From assembly GCF_010731795.1 (NCBI RefSeq), contig NZ_AP022591.1, positions 1,798,001-1,862,000 of the forward strand: a stretch of DNA of 64,000 bases, in the 5' to 3' direction. Every line of letters begins with the position of its first letter. Within the stretch, counting starts at the first letter, position 1. Both the position numbers and the translations under genes were made by a program. The stretch comes from Mycolicibacterium celeriflavum (lineage in GTDB: Bacteria > Actinomycetota > Actinomycetes > Mycobacteriales > Mycobacteriaceae). Of the stretch, positions 27,203-37,123 are shown piece after piece. The notes under the pieces are model-generated. The model had not been told where the DNA came from. It did no database searches and saw only the letters and a program-made list of their open reading frames with translations.

Positions 27203-27221
27203 ATCATATTTCATATATGAT
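27203..27221. promoter_or_regulatory. AT-rich palindromic operator between divergent operons
   Basis: ATCATATTTCATATATGAT has 7-bp perfect arms (ATCATAT/ATATGAT), and the perfect 10-mer TCATATATGA lies within it. It is strikingly AT-rich for this genome. It lies between the SDR-thiolase-FadE-GntR operon (minus) and the FadE-SDR operon (plus), as expected for an FCD-type GntR operator shared by both. Confidence 0.6.
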
Positions 27222-27314
27222 CGCGCCAGTCCGGGGTGCCGGATGTTGATCACCGCTCGACTCGGGTCGAGATGAATGTTCGCGGCGAAGAAGCAGCAGA
27301 AGGAGCACCAGGCG

Positions 27315-28487
27315 ATGACGACGGCCGAGGTCAGCGACGAGGACTTCCAGGAGATCCTGGCGCAGACTCGTCACGTCATCCGGACCGCGGTGATCCCGCG
27401 TGAACAGGAGATCTTGACCAGCGACAGGGTGCCCGACGACCTGCGCGAGCAGGTCAAGAAGATGGGACTGTTCGGCTACGCGATCCCCCAGGAGTGGGGC
27501 GGTCTGGGGTTGAACCTGTCGCAGGACGTCGAATTGGCGATGGAACTCGGTTACACCTCGCTGGCCCTGCGGTCCATGTTCGGCACCAACAACGGCATCG
27601 CCGGGCAGGTCCTCGTCGGGTTCGGCACCGATGAACAGAAAGCGCGCTGGCTCGAGCCGATGGCGACCGGCGACGTCGTCGCGTCGTTCGCGCTGACCGA
27701 ACCCGGCGCCGGGTCCAATCCCGCCGGTCTGCGCACCAAAGCCGCCGCGCGAGAAACGGATTGGGTCATTACCGGGCAGAAGCGGTTCATCACCAACGCG
27801 CCGACGGCCGACCTGTTTGTCGTCTTCGCGCGCACGCGTCCGGCCGACGCGGACGGCGCCGGCATCGCGGTGTTCCTGGTGCCCGCCGACGCCGCGGGCG
27901 TCCACGTCGGCGTCAAGGACGCGAAGATGGGTCAGGAAGGCGCCTGGACGGCCGACGTCAGCTTCGACGACGTGCGCGTGCCGGCCGAGGCCCTCGTCGG
28001 CGGTAGCGAGGACATCGGCTACCGGGCCGCGATGATCTCGTTGGCGCGCGGGCGTGTGCACATCGCCGCGCTGGCCGTCGGGGCCGCACAGCGCGCGCTC
28101 GACGAGTCGGTGGCCTACGCCGCCACCGCGACACAGGGCGGCGTCCCGATCGGCGACTTCCAACTGGTGCAGGCGATGATCGCCGACCAGCAGACCGGCG
28201 TACTGGCCGGCCGCGCCCTTGTCCGCGATACTGCACGGAAGTGGGTCACCGGCGAAGACCGCCGGTTGGCCCCCTCGGCGGCGAAGCTGTTTTGCACCGA
28301 AATGGTCGGCGAGGTAGCCGATCTCGCCGTCCAGATCCACGGCGGCAGCGGCTACATGCGCGAAGTTCCCGTCGAGCGGATATACCGCGACGTCCGGCTG
28401 CTGCGACTCTACGAGGGGACCAGCGAGATCCAACGGCTCATCATCGGGTCGAACCTCGTCAAGGCTGCACAGCGGGAGAACACATGA
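27315..28487 (+). CDS. Acyl-CoA dehydrogenase (canonical FadE)
   Basis: A 390-residue acyl-CoA dehydrogenase with FALTEPGAGSNPAGLRT, the TGQKRFITNAP strand and the catalytic Glu in LYEGTSEIQRLI. ATG at 27315 has AGGAG about 9 nt upstream and is preferred over the in-frame ATG at 27276, which would add a basic tail of 13 residues. It is the first gene of a two-gene operon with an SDR and is divergent from a second FadE-containing operon under the same palindrome. Confidence 0.93.
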   Translation: MTTAEVSDEDFQEILAQTRHVIRTAVIPREQEILTSDRVPDDLREQVKKMGLFGYAIPQEWGGLGLNLSQDVELAMELGYTSLALRSMFGTNNGIAGQVLVGFGTDEQKARWLEPMATGDVVASFALTEPGAGSNPAGLRTKAAARETDWVITGQKRFITNAPTADLFVVFARTRPADADGAGIAVFLVPADAAGVHVGVKDAKMGQEGAWTADVSFDDVRVPAEALVGGSEDIGYRAAMISLARGRVHIAALAVGAAQRALDESVAYAATATQGGVPIGDFQLVQAMIADQQTGVLAGRALVRDTARKWVTGEDRRLAPSAAKLFCTEMVGEVADLAVQIHGGSGYMREVPVERIYRDVRLLRLYEGTSEIQRLIIGSNLVKAAQRENT

Positions 28488-29308
28488 GCGCCCAAAGACT
28501 CGCCGGCAGAGTCGCTTTCATCACCGGAGCGGCCCGCGGCCAGGGTCGCGCACACGCCGTGCGGATGGCCGGTGAGGGCGCCGACGTCATCGCGGTCGAC
28601 ATCGCCGGGAAGCTGCCGGCCTGTGTGCCCTACGACCCTGCGACGCCGGAGGACCTCGCCGAGACCGCCCGACTGGTCGAGGCCACCGGGCGCCAGATCC
28701 TCACCTCGGTCGTCGACGTCCGCGACGTCGACGGTCTGCGCGAGGCGGTCGACAAGGGGGTGGCAGAGTTCGGGCGACTCGATGTCATCGTCGCCAATGC
28801 CGGGGTGTCGGCGCCGCAGACGTGGGATTCCATTGCACCCGAAGACTTCCGAGACGTCATGGACATCAACGTGACCGGCACGTGGAACACCGTGATGGCG
28901 GGGGCACAGAAGATCATCGACGGCGGTAGAGGCGGATCGATCATCCTGATCAGTTCGGCCGCCGGCATCAAGATGCAGCCGTTCATGGTGCACTACACCG
29001 CCAGCAAGCACGCCGTCACGGGAATGGCACGGGCGTTCGCGGCCGAGTTGGGCAGGCACTCGATTCGCGTCAACAGCGTGCACCCCGGCGCGGTCAACAC
29101 CCTGATGGGCAGTGGCGACATGATCGGCTCGTTGGGTCGGGCCATAGAGACCTATCCGCAACTCGCCCACATGATCACGCCCTTCCTCAATACGTGGGCG
29201 GCCGAGCCGGAAGACATCGCCGACGCGGTCTGCTGGCTCGCCAGCGACGAGTCGAAAAATGTGACCGCTGCGGCGATCTCGATCGATCAGGGCATGACGC
29301 AGTACTGA
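28484..29308 (+). CDS. SDR of the mycofactocin-coupled type
   Basis: A 274-residue SDR whose N-terminus, GRVAFITGAARGQGRAHAV followed by ADVIAVDI, is the hallmark of the SDR family whose members work with mycofactocin and keep their nicotinamide cofactor tightly bound. Active-site residues are in YTASKHAVTG, and a long insert around PQLAHMITPFLNTW is also typical. The ATG overlaps the FadE stop (ATGA). It should oxidise a secondary alcohol; the mycofactocin biosynthesis genes are not in this window. Confidence 0.88.
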   Translation: MSAQRLAGRVAFITGAARGQGRAHAVRMAGEGADVIAVDIAGKLPACVPYDPATPEDLAETARLVEATGRQILTSVVDVRDVDGLREAVDKGVAEFGRLDVIVANAGVSAPQTWDSIAPEDFRDVMDINVTGTWNTVMAGAQKIIDGGRGGSIILISSAAGIKMQPFMVHYTASKHAVTGMARAFAAELGRHSIRVNSVHPGAVNTLMGSGDMIGSLGRAIETYPQLAHMITPFLNTWAAEPEDIADAVCWLASDESKNVTAAAISIDQGMTQY

Positions 29309-29319
29309 CCGCCGCCGGA

Positions 29320-29772
29320 TCAGCGGATGAAGCGGACGATCGACTCCGCGACGGCGGCAGGCTTCTCCGACCCGTCGATCTCCACCGTGGTGGTCATGGT
29401 CGACTGCACCGCGCCCTCGAGCTGGTCGATCTTCGTCAGCTCCGCCCTGGCGCGGATCTTGGCGCCGACCTTCACCGGCGTGATGAACCGAACCTTGTTG
29501 TAGCCGTAGTTGATCGCCATCGCGACGTTGCCGACCGTGTACAGCTGGTGCGAGAAGTGCGGCAGCAGCGACAACGTCAGCAGGCCGTGCGCGATCGTCC
29601 CGCCGAACGGCCCGTTCGCCGCCTTCTCCGGGTCGACGTGGATCCACTGATGGTCCTCGGTCGCGTCGGCGAACAGGTTGACGCGATCCTGGGTGACTTC
29701 GAGCCACTCCGTGGGGCCGAGCTGGCTGCCCTCGGCCGCGATCAACTCGTCGAGGTCGCTGAACTTCTTCAC
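29320..29772 (-). CDS. MaoC-family (R)-hydratase
   Basis: A 150-residue single-hotdog MaoC-like protein. The hydratase-2 motif FADATEDHQWIHVDPEKA supplies the catalytic Asp and His, followed by the GTIAHGLLTLSLLP substrate strand. GTG at 29772 with AGGAG 5 nt upstream is the start. Its size is like mycobacterial HtdZ/Rv0130-type enzymes, which hydrate 2-enoyl-CoA. It may provide the true hydratase in a region where the crotonases lack the usual catalytic pair. Convergent with the SDR at 28484. Confidence 0.9.
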   Translation of the reverse strand: MKKFSDLDELIAAEGSQLGPTEWLEVTQDRVNLFADATEDHQWIHVDPEKAANGPFGGTIAHGLLTLSLLPHFSHQLYTVGNVAMAINYGYNKVRFITPVKVGAKIRARAELTKIDQLEGAVQSTMTTTVEIDGSEKPAAVAESIVRFIR

Positions 29773-29791
29773 TAGTTCTCCTTCGTACCGG

Positions 29792-30688
<897 letters not shown>

Positions 30689-30820
30689 CTGTAACAGGGT
30701 GTCATCCGACGGCGCACTACGTGGTCAAACCCCACGTCGGGGTTGCGCGACGACCCCGAGCGCGATGACCGGCGCAGCAGAACGGCCATTCACTTGAGCC
30801 ACCCCCACTTCCGACGACAT

Positions 30821-30837
30821 AGTCAACTAGGTTTACT
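30821..30837. promoter_or_regulatory. Putative operator before the FadE pair
   Basis: AGTCAACTAGGTTTACT forms the inverted repeat AGTnAAC-nnn-GTTnACT and lies 32 bp before the ATG of the first FadE gene, within a 181-bp gap between divergent purU and fadE genes. It is a likely repressor site overlapping the promoter; the binder is not known. Confidence 0.4.
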
Positions 30838-30869
30838 GTGTAGAGCGCCAAGCAGACAGGGGATCGACG

Positions 30870-32108
30870 ATGGACCTCAAGTGGTCGGCGGCCGACACGG
30901 CGTTTCGTGACGAGGTGCGCAACTTCCTCGACGAGAAGTTGACGCCGGAGCTGCGCCGCGCCGGTCGCCTCATGACCAGCGTGTACGCCGACCACGACGC
31001 GAGCATGCAGTGGCAACAGATCCTCCACGAACGCGGCTGGGCCGCCCCGGCCTGGCCCGTCGAGTACGGCGGCTGCGACTGGAGCCTGACCCAGCACTAC
31101 ATCTTCAGCCGGGAGTCCACGCTCGCGGGGGCACCCTCGCTGTCGCCGATGGGCATCCGGATGGTGGCCCACGCCCTGATCAAGTTCGGCACGGACGCCC
31201 AGAAGGACTTCTTCCTGCCCCGCATCCTCACCGGTGAGGTGTTCTTCTGCCAAGGCTATTCCGAACCCGAGGCGGGCTCCGATCTGGCGGCGCTGTCGAT
31301 GGCGGCGGTCAACGATGAATCGGCTGGTGATCTCATCTGCACCGGTAGCAAGATCTGGACGACGCACGCCCGCGAAGCGAACTGGATGTTCGCGCTGGTG
31401 CGGACGTCGAGAACGCAGAAGAAGCAGCAGGGCATCACGTTTGTGCTCATCGACATGGCTTCCCCTGGCATCGAGATCCGCCCCCTCGTGATGACGTCCG
31501 GTGAGGAAGTGCAGAACCAGGTCTTCTTCGACGAGGTGCGGGTGCCCAAGGCCAACGTCCTCGGCGAGATCGATGACGGGTGGACCGTCGCGAAGTATCT
31601 GCTGGAGTTCGAGCGGGGCGGCGGTGCGTCCTCACCGGCACTGCAGGTGATGGCCCACGAGATCGCCACGGTCGCGGCCGGTGAGCCGGGACCGGGCGGC
31701 GGTCGACTGATCGACGACCCGGCCTTCGCCCGCAAGCTGGCCGACGCGCGGATACGCACCGAGGTTCTCGAGATCCTCGAGTACCGCGTGCTCGCGGCGG
31801 TGGCTCAGGGCAAGAATCCCGGCGCGGCCTCGTCGATGCTCAAGGTGCTGGCAACCGAGTTGAGCCAGGCGATCACCGAACTGGCCATGGAGGCCGCGGG
31901 CCCTCGCGGCCGCGTGTACCAGCCGCACGCCACCTGCCCGGGCGGGCCGATCGCCGAGTTCGAGCCGCCGCCGGATGGTTATCTCAGCGGCGAGCCCTGG
32001 CAGGCCGTCGCGCCGTTGCGTTACTTCAACGACCGGGCCGGCTCAATCTACGCCGGCAGCAACGAGATTCAGCGCAACATCCTGGCCAAGTCGGCTCTCG
32101 GACTGTGA
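30870..32108 (+). CDS. Acyl-CoA dehydrogenase, subunit of a pair
   Basis: A 412-residue acyl-CoA dehydrogenase family protein. CQGYSEPEAGSDLAALS and CTGSKIWTTHAREAN give the FAD/substrate site, but the catalytic-Glu motif reads YAGSNEIQRN, with Ala where Glu is expected. A C-terminal insert of about 30 residues before that motif (Pro-rich, EPPPDGYLSGEPW) resembles the FadE17/FadE26 type of heteromeric dehydrogenases. It is followed after 12 bp by a second FadE gene. AGGGGATCGACG precedes the ATG. Confidence 0.92.
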   Translation: MDLKWSAADTAFRDEVRNFLDEKLTPELRRAGRLMTSVYADHDASMQWQQILHERGWAAPAWPVEYGGCDWSLTQHYIFSRESTLAGAPSLSPMGIRMVAHALIKFGTDAQKDFFLPRILTGEVFFCQGYSEPEAGSDLAALSMAAVNDESAGDLICTGSKIWTTHAREANWMFALVRTSRTQKKQQGITFVLIDMASPGIEIRPLVMTSGEEVQNQVFFDEVRVPKANVLGEIDDGWTVAKYLLEFERGGGASSPALQVMAHEIATVAAGEPGPGGGRLIDDPAFARKLADARIRTEVLEILEYRVLAAVAQGKNPGAASSMLKVLATELSQAITELAMEAAGPRGRVYQPHATCPGGPIAEFEPPPDGYLSGEPWQAVAPLRYFNDRAGSIYAGSNEIQRNILAKSALGL

Positions 32109-32120
32109 TGGGGGCATGAG

Positions 32121-33245
32121 ATGGACTTCAACCTGAGCAAGGAACAGGAACTGCTGCGCGACGGCTTGAGCAAGTTCCTCGCGAGCCGATACGACCTCGA
32201 GAGCAGCCGGGCGACGGCCAAGTCCGGTACCGGTTGGCAGCCCGAGATCTGGGCCGGCTTCGCCAACGAGCTCGGCATCCTCGGCGCGGCATTGCCTGAG
32301 GACGTCGGCGGAATCGGGGGCGGCCCGGTGGAGGTGATGGTCATCGCCGAAGCCCTGGGGCATGCGCTGGTGGTCGAGCCGTACGTGGACACGGCGGTGG
32401 TGGCCGGCGGGCTGCTCCATCGTGCGGGTGGTGAATTGGCCTCGGCATTGCTGGAGCGGATCGTCGACGGGACGGCCATCGTTGCGCTCGCGGCGACCGA
32501 GGAAGCCTCCGGGCACAACTGGGCGGAGGTGGCGACCAGCGCGGAACGGGACGGCAACGAATGGGTGCTGCGGGGGTCGAAGATCGTCGTCGCCAGCGCG
32601 CCCCTTGCCACCCACCTGTTGATCACGGCGCGCACCACCAACGGAATCTCGCTGTTCGCCGTGGATCTCGGCTCTGTGGGGAGTGCGCTCGAGGCTCACC
32701 ATTACCGGACGGTCGACGATCGCCGGGCGTCCGACCTCACCTTCGACGGCATGCGGCTTCCGAACAACGCGCTGCTGGGCGAGGAAGGACAGGCGTGGCC
32801 GTCGCTGGAGCAGGCACGTGACGAGGGCGCCGCCGCGGTCTGTTCAGAAGCGGTCGGGTGTATGCGAAAAGTGTTGGCCGACACCGTCGAGTACGCCAAG
32901 CAACGGCAGCAGTTCGGCCAGCCGATCGGCCGCTTCCAGGCACTGCAGCATCGCATGGTCGACATGTACATGGAGCTCGAGCAGGCAGTGTCGGCCGTCT
33001 ACCTGGCGGTGCTCAACGTCGACGCCGAGCCCGATGTGCGCGCACGCGCGGTGTCGGCGGCCAAGGCGACCGTCGGGCGGGCCGCACGGTTCATCGGGCA
33101 GCAGTCCGTTCAGCTGCACGGCGGGATGGGCATGACCGAGGAACTCGCGATCGGGCACTACTTCAAGCGGCTCACCGCGCTTCAGTTCGAGTTCGGCACC
33201 ACCGACTATCACGTCACGCGATACGCGGAACTGACCAAGGTCTGA
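32121..33245 (+). CDS. Acyl-CoA dehydrogenase, partner subunit
   Basis: A 374-residue divergent acyl-CoA dehydrogenase. The fold is recognisable from MDFNLSKEQELLRDGLSKFL, the ALPEDVGGIGGG loop and the C-terminal SVQLHGGMGMTEELAIGHYFKR helix; the FAD-contact TEPGxGSD motif is replaced by TEEASGHNW. Paired with the preceding gene it probably forms an alpha2beta2 dehydrogenase for a bulky acyl-CoA, as known for mycobacterial sterol side-chain enzymes. The stress-protein gene downstream has its own promoter. Confidence 0.92.
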   Translation: MDFNLSKEQELLRDGLSKFLASRYDLESSRATAKSGTGWQPEIWAGFANELGILGAALPEDVGGIGGGPVEVMVIAEALGHALVVEPYVDTAVVAGGLLHRAGGELASALLERIVDGTAIVALAATEEASGHNWAEVATSAERDGNEWVLRGSKIVVASAPLATHLLITARTTNGISLFAVDLGSVGSALEAHHYRTVDDRRASDLTFDGMRLPNNALLGEEGQAWPSLEQARDEGAAAVCSEAVGCMRKVLADTVEYAKQRQQFGQPIGRFQALQHRMVDMYMELEQAVSAVYLAVLNVDAEPDVRARAVSAAKATVGRAARFIGQQSVQLHGGMGMTEELAIGHYFKRLTALQFEFGTTDYHVTRYAELTKV

Positions 33246-33257
33246 CCCAAGAATCGA

Positions 33258-33277
33258 CAGAGGACCAAAGTCTCTGT
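33258..33277. promoter_or_regulatory. DosR (DevR)-like box before the stress-protein gene
   Basis: CAGAGGACCAAAGTCTCTGT matches the core of the DosR consensus TTSGGGACTWWAGTCCCSAA, notably GGACCAAAGTC, with outer ACAGA/TCTGT arms symmetric. It ends about 60 bp before the start of the universal stress protein gene, the usual distance for DosR activation under hypoxia or nitric oxide. Confidence 0.55.
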
Positions 33278-33338
33278 TGGTGACGGCGGTTCGCGACGTA
33301 ACGTCGAATCAGTAGCGCGCGTCGCGAAGGAGGCCACC

Positions 33339-34214
33339 ATGACTGACGGTCCGACCGGAATTCTCGTTGGTGTCGACGGCTCGCCCGATTCGGAAGCCGC
33401 GATCCGATGGGCCACTCACGAAGCCCTCATGCGCGAGCAGCCAATCAGGCTCTTACATGCGATCGCCCCTGTCGTGGTGACGTGGCCCGTGGCGTATCTG
33501 GAAGCGAGTTACCTCGATTCGATGGAAGCGAACGGACGCGACGTTCTGGACCAGGCGCAGAAGATCGTGCAGGCGGCGGCCGGAGACAATGCGCCGCCGG
33601 CCATCGAAACGCAAGTGGTGCATGCCGCGGCACCACCGGCACTTGTCGCCGCCTCGCGGAAGGCTTACATGACCGTGTCGGGTAGCCGGGGCCTCGGCGC
33701 CATCGGCCGCGCCTTACTCGGATCGGTCAGTAGTGGCCTGTTGCACCACGGACAAGGTCCGGTGGCGATCCTGGGTGCCGGGAACGCCCGGCCCGGCGAC
33801 GACACCTCCCCCGTTCTGCTCGGAGTCGACGGATCGCCGGCCTCGGAGGAAGCCACGGCGCTGGCCTTCGACGAGGCATCAAGGCGCGGTGTCGGGCTCG
33901 TCGCCCTGCACGCGTGGAGCGATGTCGGCTTCGGTTCCATCGGAAGCGACTGGGACCGCTACGAGGGCGAAGGTCACCGGATTCTCGCCGAACGCCTCGC
34001 GGGTTGGCAGGAACGGTATCCGGATGTGCAGGTGCAGCGCCGGATTGTCAGTGATGAGCCCGCGCGCCGGCTCGTCGAGCCGTCGGAGCAGGCTCAACTC
34101 GTCGTCGTCGGCAGCCGAGGCCGCGGCGGATTCACGAGCCTTGTGCTCGGCTCTGTCGCTGCCAAGGTGGCACAGGCAGCCGCGGGGCCGGTGGTCGTCG
34201 TCCGGCCCCGGTAA
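33339..34214 (+). CDS. Tandem-domain universal stress protein
   Basis: A 291-residue protein of two UspA domains (roughly residues 5-145 and 157-291). Each begins with a GVDGS strand. The second keeps the full ATP-binding signature GSRGRGGFTSLVLGS; the first has GSRGLGAIGRALLGS. Two-domain proteins of this length are typical of the mycobacterial DosR regulon, where they help survival in non-replicating states. The start ATG follows GGAGG closely (GAAGGAGGCCACC). Confidence 0.95.
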   Translation: MTDGPTGILVGVDGSPDSEAAIRWATHEALMREQPIRLLHAIAPVVVTWPVAYLEASYLDSMEANGRDVLDQAQKIVQAAAGDNAPPAIETQVVHAAAPPALVAASRKAYMTVSGSRGLGAIGRALLGSVSSGLLHHGQGPVAILGAGNARPGDDTSPVLLGVDGSPASEEATALAFDEASRRGVGLVALHAWSDVGFGSIGSDWDRYEGEGHRILAERLAGWQERYPDVQVQRRIVSDEPARRLVEPSEQAQLVVVGSRGRGGFTSLVLGSVAAKVAQAAAGPVVVVRPR

Positions 34215-34237
34215 CGCTCTGAGGCGCGGTCTCCGCG

Positions 34238-34870
34238 TCAAGCCTTGAGCTGGAGGTCGACGTAGGCGGTGACGACGTCGGTCAACGCCCGTAATTCCCG
34301 GCCGACATCGACTGGTTCCTCGACCGCCATCTTGGCCACCATCGCACCCATCAATGTGGTCCAGATGAGATTGCCCACCGCGTCGGCGTGCGTCTTGTCG
34401 AGCCCCTCGCCGACGAAGCGGCCGAGCCGGGTCAGCGTGGAGAACAACTCGGCCAGATGACGCTGGTCCACGTCGGCGCGACCGGTCCGAGTGGCGATCA
34501 AGATCTCCAGCGCCGCAATCGATGTCGAGCTCAAGAACGCATCGGCGACGGCGTTGATCACCAGTTCGGTGCGCGACCGCCCGGAGTGCTCGCCGAGTTT
34601 CGCTTGGACCTCGTGCAGACACGACGTGAGTTGGCCGAATCCCTCGTCGACGACGGCCATCAACAAGCCGTCGCGATCACCGAAGTGGTACTGGATCACG
34701 CCCCACGTCACCCCTGCGCGTTCGGTGATGTGCTTGGCGCTCGCGGCGCCGAAGCCCTCTTCGAGAATGCAGCGGACTGTCTCGTCGATGACCATCGCGC
34801 GCGTTCGGTCCGCCCGTACCTGCTTTCCGTTCGCCGGGCGGCGCGGCGCGACGTTGGCGCCCTGAGGCAT
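34238..34870 (-). CDS. TetR-family transcriptional regulator
   Basis: A 210-residue TetR protein. Basic N-terminus, helix-turn-helix at about residues 28-66 (ASAKHITERAGVTWGVIQYHFGDRDGLL), then a helical ligand domain. It is the last gene of the Rieske-DapB-like-TetR operon, 3 bp behind the DapB-like gene, so it probably regulates that operon through the inverted repeat at 37106-37123. Confidence 0.92.
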   Translation of the reverse strand: MPQGANVAPRRPANGKQVRADRTRAMVIDETVRCILEEGFGAASAKHITERAGVTWGVIQYHFGDRDGLLMAVVDEGFGQLTSCLHEVQAKLGEHSGRSRTELVINAVADAFLSSTSIAALEILIATRTGRADVDQRHLAELFSTLTRLGRFVGEGLDKTHADAVGNLIWTTLMGAMVAKMAVEEPVDVGRELRALTDVVTAYVDLQLKA

Positions 34871-34873
34871 GCG

Positions 34874-35965
34874 CTATCTCTTGAATCGTCCGGCGAACCC
34901 GCGCAGCGGCAGGTCCGCGCTGGTGATCAGCCCGGGGGGCGCTGCGACGACAGATCGGATCGCGTGCAGCGCAGGCATTCCCGTGACCGTCATCCCGATG
35001 GAGGCGAAGGCCTCGGGGTTGGACAGGTCCACACCGGGCTTCGGGAAGATCATGTGCTTGTTGTACACGCACGGGTCGCCCTTGATCTGGGTGATGTAGC
35101 AACCCTTGATGTCCCAGTGCGGATCGGTGTGCGGCGTCATCTGCCATTCGAGATGGGTCTCCACCCTCGGCACCCCGTCGACCATGCCCTGGTACTTGAT
35201 GTAGTTGCCGCCCAACGACCCCTTAGGCAGCTTGTACCAGCCGAGGTCGACATCCTTTGTGCACGCGCCTAATTCGTAGCTGAAGTTGACCTCGTCGAGG
35301 TTCAGGTCGAAGCAGTCGGCCATCATCAGCACACTGTCGGCGAACACGCGGGTGTACTTCTCCAGCTTCCCGGGGATCTCGGGGTCATCCACGGGTTGGC
35401 CGTAGCCGACCTCGATCCAGGTGTCCTTCGAATGGTGACATGACACGTCGACTGACTCGATGGTCGTGACGTTCTCGATCTCAGCCACGTCGGCCGAACA
35501 GACCACGCCGAGAATCTGATTCAGCCCCGGGTTCATGCCGGTGCCGTAGAAGGTCGAACCGCCTTTGCGGCAAGCCTCGTCGAGAAGCTGGGACACGGGT
35601 TTGCCCGACGGATGCGGATGGTTGGTGTCGCGGTGCCAACCGGTGATCCAGTCCGCCGTCGTGACGACGTTAATTCCCGCCTCGAGAACCTTGACGTAGA
35701 GGTCCTCGTCGGGGAAGACGCCGTGAAACGTCAGCACATCGGGTTTGGCGGCGATGATTTCCTCGACCGTGCCGGTGGCGATCACGCCGACGGGTCCGAT
35801 GCCCACGATCTCGCCGGCGTCACGACCGATCTTCTCCGGCGTGTAGCAGTGCAGCCCGACCAGCTCGAGATCCGGATGCTCACCGATCCGCTTGATCATC
35901 TCCGTCCCGAGGTTGCCTGTCGCAACTTGAAAGACGCGTGTCGGTCGTGCGGGCTGTACGGTCAT
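34874..35965 (-). CDS. DapB-like NAD(P)-binding oxidoreductase
   Basis: A 363-residue protein with an N-terminal Rossmann fold (VFQVATGNLGTEMI) and a DapB/diaminopentanoate-dehydrogenase-like layout, annotated in mycobacteria as dihydrodipicolinate reductase. It is longer than true DapB (about 245 residues), and the DapB catalytic HHxxKxDxPSGT motif is not seen, although PHPSGKP and SCHHSKDTW are present. ATG at 35965 overlaps the Rieske gene stop (ATGA). Coupling to a KshA-like oxygenase suggests a catabolic redox role, not lysine synthesis. Confidence 0.85.
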   Translation of the reverse strand: MTVQPARPTRVFQVATGNLGTEMIKRIGEHPDLELVGLHCYTPEKIGRDAGEIVGIGPVGVIATGTVEEIIAAKPDVLTFHGVFPDEDLYVKVLEAGINVVTTADWITGWHRDTNHPHPSGKPVSQLLDEACRKGGSTFYGTGMNPGLNQILGVVCSADVAEIENVTTIESVDVSCHHSKDTWIEVGYGQPVDDPEIPGKLEKYTRVFADSVLMMADCFDLNLDEVNFSYELGACTKDVDLGWYKLPKGSLGGNYIKYQGMVDGVPRVETHLEWQMTPHTDPHWDIKGCYITQIKGDPCVYNKHMIFPKPGVDLSNPEAFASIGMTVTGMPALHAIRSVVAAPPGLITSADLPLRGFAGRFKR

Positions 35966-37038
35966 TCGGCTCGGCCTTTCTCGGACTTCGTTGTCGGACG
36001 GGAGAATTCGAGGTCCACATCTTTCTCGCTCCTCGCGTGCGCAGCGGCGTTGCCACCGCGTCCGTCGGGATAGAACTGGGCGGCCCACTTGCGCAGCGCG
36101 GTGAAGCCCTCGTACTCGGCGGTCGCGAGCGCGGGCGGGTCGGAGTAGCGCTGGTGCGACCAGATGTGCACGTCCTGGGTGAACTGGCGGATGACCTCGG
36201 CACCGAAGTCGGCGGCCTTCGCCTCGGCCCGCTGATCGTCACGCCCAGGGCTACGGCCGATGTACACCATGAACCGGACGTCGGACGTGCGGTCGTCGAC
36301 GGGCGTGATCGCCGAGATCGTGCGGTTGTCCACCATGCCCCAACTCTTCGTCACCGCGATGCCGAGCCCGCCGTTGATGGCCTCCACACCGCTTCTCACG
36401 TCCTCGATCGACTGGGTGTCGTCACCTTCGAACGTGATCGTGAAATCGACATACGACCAGGGGCCGGTGAAGTCGTGGCGGGTGAACACCGGGACGATCG
36501 GCGTCTTGTGCACGAACTTGAAGTGCGCGAAATCGACGCCGTTCTCCAGCACGTACTGCGGATGCAGTTCGAGTCGCTCACGGTGCAGTGTCATCGGCGG
36601 GTAGTAGTCAGCGGCACTGCTGCCGTCGCCGAAACCGGCGAAGACGTCCGGCGCGTCGAAGTAGGGCTCCCGGCCGTCGACGTCGTGCCAGATGTAGATC
36701 GACTCGTTGCGTTCGGCGACCGGATAGCTGCGGATACGACGGCCCCGGTTCGGGCGGTCCTGATACGGGATGCAGACGTTGCGGCCGTCTTTGTTCCACT
36801 GCCAGCCGTGGAACGGGCATTCGATGACCTCGCCCTCCACGTGTCCGCCGTAGCCCAGGTGGGCACCGAGGTGTTCGCAGTACGCGTCCATGACGACCGC
36901 TTCACCGGATGCCGTTCGCCAGCCGACCATCTCGCGGTCGAAGTACGTCATCCGCCTAACGTCGCCTGGCTTGATATCGGCCGACCACGCCACTTGGAAC
37001 CATCCGGTCGGCTTCATCGACAGGGGTGGCTTGGCCAT
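35962..37038 (-). CDS. KshA-like Rieske non-haem iron oxygenase
   Basis: A 358-residue Rieske oxygenase. The [2Fe-2S] ligands are C54/H56 (YCEHLGAH) and C74/H77 (CPFHGW), 17 residues apart. The mononuclear iron site is D169/H172/H177 in NGVDFAHFKFVHK. The length and motifs match the KshA (3-ketosteroid 9-alpha-hydroxylase oxygenase) group. ATG at 37038 follows GAGAGGACG. No ferredoxin reductase gene lies nearby, so it must borrow a reductase from elsewhere. A steroid-like substrate is plausible but not shown. Confidence 0.92.
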   Translation of the reverse strand: MAKPPLSMKPTGWFQVAWSADIKPGDVRRMTYFDREMVGWRTASGEAVVMDAYCEHLGAHLGYGGHVEGEVIECPFHGWQWNKDGRNVCIPYQDRPNRGRRIRSYPVAERNESIYIWHDVDGREPYFDAPDVFAGFGDGSSAADYYPPMTLHRERLELHPQYVLENGVDFAHFKFVHKTPIVPVFTRHDFTGPWSYVDFTITFEGDDTQSIEDVRSGVEAINGGLGIAVTKSWGMVDNRTISAITPVDDRTSDVRFMVYIGRSPGRDDQRAEAKAADFGAEVIRQFTQDVHIWSHQRYSDPPALATAEYEGFTALRKWAAQFYPDGRGGNAAAHARSEKDVDLEFSRPTTKSEKGRAE

Positions 37039-37105
37039 CGACGTCCTCTCGGGCTGCGCTGCCGCTCGGTCCGGTTCGGGACAAATCATAGAGCACTCAA
37101 TGTAA

Positions 37106-37123
37106 AAATCGCCAGGGTGATTT
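37106..37123. promoter_or_regulatory. Putative operator in the Rieske/NMO divergent gap
   Basis: AAATCGCCAGGGTGATTT is an 18-bp inverted repeat (14 of 18 symmetric; outer arms AAATC/GATTT) between the divergent Rieske operon and the nitronate monooxygenase gene. The TetR protein encoded last in the Rieske operon is the probable binder. Confidence 0.45.
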
